NCBI GenBank assembly: GCA_964036665.1
Contig: OZ038531.1
Location: 20,438,324 to 20,502,323 of the forward strand
Length of the DNA: 64,000 bases
Source: Gordius sp. MW1
Lineage: Eukaryota; Nematomorpha; Gordioida; Gordea; Gordiidae
Direction: 5' to 3'
Of the stretch, positions 31,033-41,649 are shown in pieces (position 1 is the first letter of the stretch; every line of letters starts with the position of its first letter). Made by a program: the position numbers and the translations under genes. The notes below the pieces were generated by a model. That model was not told the origin of the DNA and searched no databases. It saw only the letters and a program-made list of their open reading frames with translations.

Positions 31033-34000
31033 TGTGGAGTTTCCATTATTGATTTTGGTTTATCTATATTTAACCCGCTTATAACTTTATCGATTTTGGG
31101 TTCATAATTCATGTATTCCCCCCCCCCCTTCTCTTGCACTATAAAAATATTAATTGCTATGCAATTTATGGGCTCGTTTTTTGTTGTCCGTCCGTCCGTC
31201 CGTCCATCCCTATCTATTTGCATTGGGTATATTAGGTTATCGATTTTTTAAATTAATTCATGAGAAAGAGGTGCCCCACCCCTCATCTCTATCTCCCTCG
31301 CTGTGTTATTTTTTAAATTAAGAGGTGCCCCACCCCTCACTCTATCTCCCTCGCTTTCGGGCGGGGTCGGGTTTTAATTGCTAAGTTAAATTAATGCATA
31401 AGTATATCTATTCGTTTTTGAATTGGGTAACATTGATATTAATTGCTATAATTACCCTATGCCCTCCACTACAAGGGTTTGGGTTAGAATCTCGGAGTTT
31501 TTTTAGACTCTTATGATTGTTCTTGTTACTACCATAATAAGACTTTTTGGCCGTCTGCTGGCTGCTGACCAATGAAAAAAATGACCATGGCCAAAATGTG
31601 AATCCAAGTTTTTTTTTTCTTTTTTTTTGACTATTATGATTGTTCCTGTTACTACCATTGCTAATACGACTTTTGGGCCGTCCACTGGCTGCTGCAAAGA
31701 AAAAATGACTATTGGCCAAAATGTGAATCCAAGTTTATTTTTTAATTTTTTTTTTGACTATTATGATTGTTCCTGTTACTACCATTGCTATTATGACTTT
31801 TTGGCCGTCTGCTGGCTGCTGACCAATGAAAAAAATGACCATTGGCCAAAATGTGAATCCAAGTTTATTTTTTCGTTTTTTTTTGACTATTATGATTGTT
31901 CCTGTTACTAACATTGCTAATACGACTTTTCGGCCGTCCACTGGCTGCTGACCAAAGACAAAATGACCATTGGCCAAAATGTGAATCCAAGTTTATTTTT
32001 TCGTTTTTTTTTTGACTATTATGATTGTTCCTGTTACTACCATTGCTATTATGAGTTTTTGGTTTGTCTGCTGGCTGCTGACCAATGAAAAAAATGACCA
32101 TTGGCCAAAATGTGAATCCAAGTTTATTTTTTCGTTTTTTTTTTGATTATTATGATTGTTCCTGTTACTACCATTGCTATTATGACTTTTTGGCCGTCCG
32201 CTGGCTGCTGACCGATGGAAAAAATGACCATTGACCAAAATGTGATTTCAAGTTTTTTTTTCGCGTTAGTTTGACTATTACGATTGTTCTTGTTACTATC
32301 ATTGATAATAAGACTTTTTGGCCGTCCGCTGGCTGCCGACCATTTAAAAAAATGACCATTGGCCAAAATGTGAATCCGAGTTTATTTTTGACTATTATGC
32401 TTATACCTGTTACTACCATTGCTATTATGACTTTTTGGCCGTCCGCTGGCTCCTGACCGATGGAAGAAATGACCATTGGCCAAAATGTGAATCGAAATTA
32501 TTTTTTTCGTTTTTTTTTACTATTATGATTGTTCCTGTTCCTACCATTGCTATTATGACTTTTTGGCCGTCCGCTGGCTGCTGACCAATGGAATAAAATG
32601 ACCATTGGCCAAAATGTGATTCGAAAATTTTTTTTTCGTTTTTTTTGACTATTATGAATTTATATCCACTTTTACCGTGTCCTGGCTGCTGACCAATGGA
32701 ATAAAATGACCATTGGCCAAAATGTGATTCGAAAATTTTTTTTCGTTTTTTTTACTCTTATGAATTTATATCCATTTTTACCGTGTGCTGGCTGCTGACC
32801 GATGAAAAAAAATGACCATTGGCCAAAGTGAGCATTAAATTTTTTTTTCCGTTTTTTTGGCTATCATTGACTTATAGAGTATCTGTTGGTACTGACCAAT
32901 GGAGAAAAAATGACCATTCGCCAAATTTTTGATTTTTTTAATTAAAAATTGTTCAAATTCAATAAAAATTTTGCCCAACAATTCTGCAAATTCTTAACAT
33001 TGTGATGTTTTATAATATAATGTTTGATAGACCCATAATCACTAAAGGCCGTAAAAACTAATGTAATACGTAACTAGATGCAAACACTAAATCTAACCCT
33101 AACCCTTGCCTATATTACATTTTGCCTATATTACATTTTGCTTATAAATGGAAAATTTGTATAAATAATTAATTAATCATTAGGCATTTAATACCCCCCT
33201 ATAGGCATTCTCGCCCCTTCCCACCTTTCTCGCCCATAAATTGCATAGCAAATATGATACATTTACACGAAGTAAAGATGAGTCGTCCCCCCTTCCCTTC
33301 TCCCCTCCCCTTCTCCCACGAGGGCCGAAGGCCCGAGTATTTATATATAAATAGATTTATACCCCTCTCACTAGAAAGATATTCCTATATATTTAAATTC
33401 TTCGGTGTTTCCAAAATAAAGTTGCTGTATCACACACGCAAATGCGCACACTTATCATTTTTATTAATGTTGGGAACTTCGATAGTATGATTCATATTAG
33501 CGTTAACCGTAAAAGGAAAAGAGTAAAATCACGATTGATATTATTAGTTCGTTTTACTGTATTTTCGTTTTCTTAAAAAAGAAATATTATTACTCATAGA
33601 AAACATGACTTACCAAAAATGGTTGGCTCACTAACATATACCCAGAATTACTCATCACCCTGGATTACTCATTAAAAGAAAACACACTCAAAATAAATAA
33701 TGCTCATCAACATATATATATAATTCAAAATCAATATACACATCATTATTATTCATTTTTGTTGTGATCGTGCGAGAAATATTGAAATAAAGAGAATTAC
33801 TAGATTTAACCCTTAGGCACTCGGACATTAAAGTGGTGTCAGAAGTGGGATCTGAACCCACGCCCTCATTCGAGAACCAGTGGTCCTCGAAAATAATGAT
33901 GTGTATAATGATTTTTAATTATATATATATGTTGATGAGCATTATTTATTTTGAGTGTGCTTTTAATGAGTAATCCAGGGTGATGAGTAATTCTGGGTAT

Positions 34001-34420
34001 ATGTTAGTGAGCCAACCATTTTTGGTAAGTCATGTTTTCTATGAGTAATAATATTTCTTTTTTAAGAAAACGAAAATACAGTAAAACGAACTAATAATAT
34101 CAATCGTGATTTTACTCTTTTCCTTTTACGGTTAACGCTAATATGAATCATACTATCGAAGTTCTCAACATTAATAAAAATGATAAGTGTGCGCATTTGC
34201 GTGTGTGATACAGCAACTTTATTTTGGAAACACCGAAGAATTTAAATATATAGGAATATCTTTCTAGTGAGAGGGGTATAATCTATTTATATATAAATAT
34301 TTTTATAGTGCGAGAGAATGGGGGGAATACATGAATTATGAACACAAAATCGATAAAGTTATAAGCGGGTTAAATATAGATAAACCAAAATCAATAATAG
34401 AAACTCCACAGAATATCCTT
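31033..34420. repeat. large inverted duplication of an LTR sequence, one arm interrupted
   Basis: The left arm is 31033-31147 plus 33338-33745; the right arm is about 33895-34406, its reverse complement at about 98 percent by eye. The HINE-like copy 31148-33337 splits the left arm. Beyond the left arm, AGTGGTGTCAGAAGTGGGAT (33832-33851) matches the 3' end of tRNA-Leu, a retroelement primer site. It is fossil LTR DNA, recently duplicated head to head. Confidence 0.8.
31148..33337 (-). mobile_element. HINE-like minisatellite element, copy 2
   Basis: Starts TATTAATTGCTATGCAAT, then TTATGGGCTCG and a GTCC run. An internal minisatellite of about nine units of roughly 130 bp shrinking to 100 bp (31500-32930) follows, then a TTAGGG-like run, then the inverted CTCGCCCATAAATTGCATAG at 33223, and a terminal hairpin GGGCCGAAGGCCC ending at 33337. 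The intact arm at 34.3 kb is the empty site and shows no target duplication beyond the element's own TATT. Confidence 0.8.
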
Positions 34421-35790
34421 TATTTTTCCACAATAACGATAATAATTTCTTCGATATGATAATAATAATCCCAAAGATGATCTTTATATAACGACGATTC
34501 TTTTAAACAATGAATAATAATGAATAAGATCACGCGTTTTAACATCTCGCGTATATTATAAATAGCTTTTTAATTATGGATCGTAAAATGACAGTAGGCG
34601 GTGTTACAAAAAAAGCCTATCTTCCACAATGATTTTCACAAATAGGAGGAGGAGGATGGATGATTCGACAAAGATTAACGCAAAATGGGAAAAGTATTAT
34701 CTCACAGCATACATATATGCCACAACACCTCCCCTTTTTACAAGCTGATCACTGACCTTGCAGACCACCTGTCAAAGTCATTGCAGCTAAAGGGGTAACC
34801 AGTGTGCTGCCAACGACAGTCGTTACCGGCCCGCTGGTCTGCACCTGGGGTGTGACCACATGCCTTCCAACAGGCAGGGTACTGGTATTACTATTTAAAT
34901 TATCACCAGAGGGCTGGCACATTGGTAGGCGACGCTATGGTTGGCATCCCCAACAACGCCTCCGGTTAACGCCTCCTGGGCGCCGTCGGCTACTACCCTT
35001 GGGTAGATTTTCAGGTCTCTGCCGGTTCAATCTATCATTCCTCGTGAATTCCGGGGGCATCCCCGGACCCCTATTCACTGTAAGTTTCGCAAAAAATGTC
35101 ATCCCCGGTATACCATCCATCCCTTTTACAGACAAAATATGTAACGGGCATAGAGGGCGTACTCCGGCCAAACGCTCCACTAGTATTCTCACTATGCAAA
35201 GATGCGATCACGTCCATCTACAAAATATAATAAAAAACTATAAATATTGGGCAGAATAACTTAATAATTGTTCGATATGCCTAGTTTCTATCTGGTTAGT
35301 CTCTAATGACTTAACCTGGTAAATCTTATTACCTACATTGTCAACTACTCTAGATAACTCCAACCTAGGCTGACCTAAATAATTTTTCGACCAAACAAGA
35401 TCAATAATTTTATATTTGGTCTTGCCTGTTAAATGATGTTTAAAGCTGCTATTTAGCAAAAAATCAGGCCGAAAACGTAAATTATAAAAAACACCAACCG
35501 GCAAACGTCAAATCTAGGGGTCATGTTATGATATAATCGACATAACCATGTACGCTCCTTATTTGTTTGTGTAAGTTTCAACCATTTTTTGACTGCTGCG
35601 TACCTCTCAACTTGTCCATTAGAACTAGGATAGTACGGCGGTGTTAAGATGTGAGTTATTTTCCAATTATTACCAATCGACACTTGTAAACGCTTTTCCG
35701 TTATCGGTTACTATAAATTTGGAAAACCGTATAAGCCAATTAATTCCTTTAAAAATATTACAGTTACCATTGTAGATATACTCTGTATTA
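34421..35790 (-). pseudogene. Ty3/gypsy fossil: integrase end, polypurine tract, 3' LTR
   Basis: On the minus strand the piece YYPSSNGQVERYAAVKKWL (35453-35683) is integrase core and HHLTGKTKYKIIDLVWSKNY (35238-35504) its C-terminal region. A GC-rich tail and AAAAAGGGGAGGTG at 34729-34742 follow, then TGTTGTGGCATATATG, the likely 3' LTR running left. Polymerase is missing. Heavily broken and old. Confidence 0.65.
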
Positions 35791-36299
35791 GTTTAAGTTC
35801 TCCAACCTGAATATACGTCTACCACTTCTATCTTGCCTTGCTGGCGTGAACGGGATTGTTCTCCCGCACCTAGGTATTCGGTGCCAACGGCGACACTTTC
35901 GGCAGAAGGCCCTTGTCTGCTTAATTCTCGCCTGACATCCCGCAGCGGACGACCTAATGTCTTTACCCTCTCAGCCCTTATCATTTCGGAGATCCTGGGG
36001 GCGTTGCGTTGTCATCTGAGCTGCGCACGGGGCCACATCTCGGTGATGATTCGGGTTAACTCGTCTTGCTGTATTCCTGGGTAGGCCACGGTTTCCCGAC
36101 ACCTCGTTGCTATGCTAACCCGTATGAGGCCAAGCCGCCTGTCGGTGTGTTTTACTTTTAACCGCCGCACTTCCATATAGTTGGATACTTCCCGTGAGAA
36201 CTCGTACGAAGGGCTCCAGATGCTTTCTTTCTCAAGGCTTCAAAACTATAGATCTTGACCTTCCATTTCGTTCACTTGTGTCGCTCTCAAGCGTACCTC
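35791..36299. other. GC-richer unassigned block
   Basis: It stands out from the AT-rich surroundings. It could be internal sequence of the neighbouring retroelement fossil. No domain recognised. Confidence 0.35.
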
Positions 36300-37512
36300 G
36301 ACTACTACCCAAACCGTTACGTATTCCACGTGGCAAAGATCCTATCGTTAAAGCGGTCGACACCACCCATAAAACAATTAAACATTTTGATCATATGAGG
36401 CTATTGAATTACAATTTTTTTCGCTTTCGTGATTCTTCCAATAGAGGTGATAGGCTTGACCCCATGACAATTTGACAACATTGTTACAATATCATTATCA
36501 TTCCATCTGACAGCCATCAAATAAGTATTTTTTTGATAGAAACCCTCGTTCTTTTTTCATTGATTTTACATCGATGATCTGGCATATTAAACTGATCCGC
36601 ACCATTCCTGTGTCGCCAATATTCATCTTTAAAAGACATATCGTTAAATTGTGGCTCGTAAAAAACTATCGAAATAAATATTGTATGGACCAAATTCTAG
36701 TGGTAGATGAATTACTAAGTCTAATTTGACGCTCCTCCTAAACCTATTTCGTTTTGTCGATTTACAGAAATTTTAGCCCCCTGTTAAGGTTTAAAAGTGA
36801 CAGGGTAGCCATTTTTTGTTGCAGCACACCACATTTTATAGCCAAAACAAAAAGGCTTGCCTTTTATAGATTGTTTTGCATTGTGGTGCCAGAAATAAGG
36901 AACCATACACTCACTCATCCATCAATATGTGAGAAGAACTAGGATGTTTAAAGTTGCTTTTGAACTTTCCATTTAAAAGATCCATATAATCTTAAACTTT
37001 GAAAAAAGTGTCAACCCCTAAATTTGCTGGTGTCGCTAAATGTATATATTTAGTTATTTCTTGGGAGCGATTCTACGCATTCCATTAGATACCATTTGGT
37101 TAAAACAGTCACCTCTGAGCTCCCAAAACATAATATTTTTAGGAAACAAGTAGCCCGTTTAATGAAGTATTAAGATATAGACTTCAATTTCATTAACAGT
37201 TAAATTGAGTTTGTAATTATGCTGAGAAGCATATAAATTACTCATATTCACCGCATACAAAATAACATCATTTGAAAGAAATTGTTTCAAGCAATCTTCA
37301 GGATTTTCCAAGTGGATGGGGTCAAAGGCTACATTTTGTTCAGAGTCACCACAGCCGTGCTGCTTAAAGACTTCATCATCGTCTGTCCAATTAAACATGC
37401 TTTTATCTTGTAATTTTTCTGACTCACTATGATGTCTGACCACCTCTATGCAAGAATTAAGCATAGTAGGGGGCAAATGTTGGAATTTCTTAAATAATAG
37501 ACAAAGTTTCAA
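36300..37512 (-). pseudogene. piggyBac-type transposase remnant
   Basis: The minus-strand start (37159-37512) reads FNWTDDDEVFKQHGCG, then PIHLENPEDCLKQFLSNDVI and NLTVNEIEVYI, the N-terminal DDE_Tnp_1_7 pattern of piggyBac-derived transposases. Further left, in shifting frames, follow FLFWL ... CCNKKWLPCHF, KMNIGDTGMVRISLICQI with KKERGF, and a MGGVD-like piece near 36,360. The gene is broken in at least six places. No TTAA-flanked ends were found. It has no link to neighbouring elements. Confidence 0.75.
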
Positions 37513-38162
37513 AAAACTATATAATAAAGTGTTTACTTATTTAAAATATCGCATTTAATTATAAAAAGGTAAAGGTGGCTATTAAAATCAATATAGAATA
37601 CACTTTATCTTGTATGTGTTTAAAATTATGTCCCCTTTCTCAAATTCAAAATAACACTTAAAGATCCTTACATAATTATATAAATTTTACCTCAAAGCGA
37701 TATTAACTTTATAATACGGATATTTTTAAATATTTTTGCTATTATTATACAAGATTACTTATAATAAATTAAATTAAAGCAAATTAAAAAGTAGCATTAC
37801 TCATTTAAATAAGCTTACGTATGGACCTCTGCCCAGTGTAACCTACAGGTTTACACCAAACTTTGGGCCAACATTATTCCCATTTCAATTAACCAAAAAC
37901 AATTAAATTTCATATCAAAATAATTGTGAAAGTGTCAAGATTTTAATGATATAAATTAAAATAAGATTACTTATGATTAAGTCTTCATTTTTAGTGAATA
38001 TATGAGAAGCAGTCGAAATTTCAAAATTAGCGATATTTGAAACCGTATTATTTATAAAAGAAGGAAGAGGAAAGGAAATAAAACATATCACCTGATTCGT
38101 TTAATTGTGCTCTTTCATATTCAATTTAAAAATTAAAATTTTGTTCATTAAAAATTAAAAAA
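37513..38162. other. AT-rich stretch, no gene seen
   Basis: No recognisable feature. Confidence 0.5.
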
Positions 38163-39910
38163 CTCGGGCCTTCGGCCCTCGTGGGAAGGGGGAGGTGAGA
38201 AGGGAAGGGGGGAAGGGAAGGGGGGAAGGGAAGGGGGGAAGGGAAGGGGGGAGACGACTCATCTATACTTCGTATAAATGTATCATATTTGCTATGCAAT
38301 TTATGGGCGAGAAAGGTGGGAAGGGGCGAGAATGCCTATAGGGGGGTATTAAATGCCTAATGATTAATTAATTATTTATACAAATTTTCCATTTATAGGC
38401 AAAATGTAATATAGGCAAGGGTTAGGGTTAGATTTAGTGTTTGCATCTAGTTACGTATTACATTAGTTTTTACGGCCTTTAGTGATTATGGGTCTAGCAA
38501 ACATTATATTATAAAACATCACAATGTTAAGAATTTGCAGAATTGTTGGGAGAAATTTTTTGTTGAATTTGAACATTTTTAATTAAAAAAATCAAAAATT
38601 TGGCGAATGGTCATTTTTTCTCCATTGGTCAGTAACAACAGATACTCTATAAGTCAATAATAGCCAAAAAAAACGGGAAAAAAATTTGATGCTCACTTTG
38701 GCCAATGGTCATTTTTTTCCATTGGTCAGCAGCCAGCACACGGTAAAAATGGATATAAATTCGTAAGAGTAAAAAAAACGGAAAAAAAATTTTCGAATCA
38801 CATTTTGGCCAATGATCATTTTTTTCCATTGGTCAGCAGCCAGCACAAGGTAAAAGTGGATATAAATTCATAATAGTCAAAAAAAAACGAAAAAAAATTT
38901 TCGAATCACATTTTGGCCAATGGTCATTTTATTCCATTGGTCAGCAGCCAGCGGACGGCCAAAAAGTCATAATAGCAATAATAGGAACAGGAACAATCAT
39001 AATAGTCAAAAAAAACGAAAAAAATAATTTCGATTCACATTTTGGCCAATGGTCATTTTTTCCATCGGTCAGGAGCCAGCGGACGGCCAAAAAGTCATAA
39101 TAGCAATGGTAGTAACAGGAACAATCATAATAGTAAAAAAAAACGAAAAAATAAACTCGGATTCACATTTTGGCCAATGGTCATGTTTTTCATTGGTCAG
39201 CAGCCAGCGGACGGCCAAAAAGTCTTATTATCAATGATAGTAACAAGAACAATCATAAGAGTCAAAAAAACTCCGGGATTCTAACCCAAAAAACTAGTTA
39301 AATTGCATAGCAATTAAAAGTAAACAACTTTTATTTATGTTTATAATATAATAAAATGAAACAATACTAGAACAAGCGGACGGCCAAAAAGTCATTTTAT
39401 CAATGGTAGTAACAGGAAAAATATATTAATTTAATTTAAAAAATAAAAATAAAATTTGCCCTCTCCGGGAATCGAACCAGCAATTCAGAACGTTCGCCGG
39501 GGTTCGAACCCACATTAATAGAGGCATAGGCTTTGTAGGGGCACAGGGACCTATATCAGTAGAGGCATAGGCCCTTGTAGTGGAGGGCATAGGGTAATTA
39601 TAGCAATTAATATCAATGTTACCCAATTCAAAAACGAATAGATATACTTATGCATTAATTTAACATAGCAATTAAAACCCGACCCCGCCCGAAAGCGAGG
39701 GAGATAGAGATGAGGGGTGGGGCACCTCTTATACATTAGTTTAAAAAATAACACAGCGAGGGAGATAGAGATGAGGGGTGGGGCACCTCTTTCTCATGCA
39801 TTAATTTAAAAAATCGATAACCTAATATACCCAAGCAAATAGATAGGGATGGACAGACAACGGACAACGGACAACCAAAAACGAGCCCATAAATTGCATA
39901 GCAATTAATA
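38163..39910 (+). mobile_element. HINE-like minisatellite element, copy 3
   Basis: Opposite orientation to copy 2. It starts with the hairpin CTCGGGCCTTCGGCCCTCG, then an AAGGGAAGGGGGG run, TTTGCTATGCAATTTATGGG at 38290, a TTAGGG-like run (38418-38432), the minisatellite (38590-39290), tRNA-B-box-like CTCCGGGAATCGAACC, and ends at CCCATAAATTGCATAGCAAT then TAATA. Together with copy 2 it forms an inverted pair about 5 kb apart. Confidence 0.8.
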
Positions 39911-41641
39911 AGCGCTCAAAGTGGTGTCACCTAGAGATTACACTAGTACCTCTCGGGCTAAGGTTATTGACAATTCTTGGCGCAAAATTGAAAGCCGCAT
40001 GATTATCAGAATCACCCTATTCAAGCAGCAAATAAGTTAGATTTATGGCTTTAAAGAACGTGAAAATGGTAACTATAGTAGGCGAACCAAGTAAAGAACA
40101 TTTGAATTATCCACACCGGATGTGGTTAATTTTTAACATATTTTCCCGTATGGCATATTGTTAAATGTTTTGATGTCCATATGTATTAAAGACGATTCAT
40201 AGCTAGAATGTGGATCAGTAGCATTGGGTTTGCCCTGAAAGATGGTGATTGAAAACATATTTGAGCCATTATCATGAATCTTGAACTCATTGTTTCAAGG
40301 CTTTGCTCAAATCTATCAGATTCAGTGCCTGCTATCTATTTTTTCTTCACTTCGTTTGCCTACTGCTGTATTCATTTCAGTGTTTTCTGAGCCATATTTT
40401 ATCTCATGAATCGGTTGCTTGACCAGTAAATAATTTCGTAATCATGCATCATCAAGTGTATGCCTAAAATTACCATTTTGTAAAATTCACTAAACTTCCT
40501 ATTTGAATAAGTGTATGGAAGACCATTCGTTCCTTATTTATTTTTTTTCAGTAGTACTTGTGTTTTATTTTTTGCGAAGTTATTAATTTTTGTGTGGAGG
40601 CTCAACAATTATTTCCTTATCGGATGAATATTTCAAAGCAGCATTCAATTATGTCAAATCACATTCTCAAACCAACTTTGTTACCATTTCCACTAATTCT
40701 GTCATCATACTTTTTTCCGATTTTTTATTCCGTCTTTATTATCTTCTTCTTCCATTCCTTTCCACCTATAAAATTTAGTGCAAGGCGTGAGCCTTTTTCC
40801 AAACAACAAAAATTTCAACTTGATCACAATGTATTGTATTTGGTGTGTGGAAATTCTGTATTATTGTCGTTTGGTTTTAAAATATCATTATATGCAGCTT
40901 TGTAGCTCTCACTTTGTTTTTCTTTAGATTGTTATCTCCATTCCATTTCTCATCCTCAACTTGAGCTGTGTAACTTGCTAGATCTTCAATAAAATTCCTT
41001 CTTATCTTTTTAGTTCCATCGCTTTATTATGTATTTTTTCGTTTCTGCCAACTTTACAAAGTGCCGTCTATAAGAAGGAATTATTGTCGCATTAATCTAA
41101 ATCAGCAATTTTATTTGGCTTCGACTATCATATTATATCACTTTCTATACAAGTTTCGTCTTTTATCTTATATTTTCGCTATAATTATTTATTCCAAATG
41201 GTTTTGTTTCCTTCTCACTCGACTTTTTACTTTTAATTTCAATAGATCGGCCCTTTAATATTTCTTTTCGAACCAAACTTCCACTTTTACCATTTTTCCC
41301 ATTTATGTTTTTCGACAAATCCTGCTTGTAGCCCAAAGATTTTTTTCCATTTAAATCCTTTGTCAATTAAAAAAGTATTTTTCATGCTCTTTGGCCTTTG
41401 CGCTAGTAGTAGAGAACTAATCTCGACAATCTCAACATTTTTATAATCACAGAATTCACAAAATTTGTACAAGTTAATTATTTGCAATAAAATTGACCGC
41501 AAGAGAGTAATTGTATACAAAATGACGTTCAATTTATATATCACTGTTGTCAATTTAAGTCATTATTTAGCAATGTTTTAATTCAATGTTGAATTGTTTC
41601 GACATGATTAATGAAATGTAATATTAAGTATATTCTAACTA
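39911..41641. other. unassigned stretch
   Basis: AT-rich. Several 60-115 codon frames exist but none resembles a protein family. Confidence 0.45.
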
Positions 41642-41649
41642 CTGTACAT

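Noticed and set aside
31408-32476. Overlapping frames with repeated GQQPADGQK-like units
   Set aside because: They read through the CCAAT minisatellite in several frames as unit length varies; repeat-driven, not coding.
33832-33865. tRNA-Leu gene
   Set aside because: Only the acceptor/T-arm complement is present, next to an LTR; it is a primer-binding site.
40558-40905. 115-codon hydrophobic frame as a membrane protein gene
   Set aside because: Phenylalanine/leucine-rich because of T-rich DNA; no homology or splice context.
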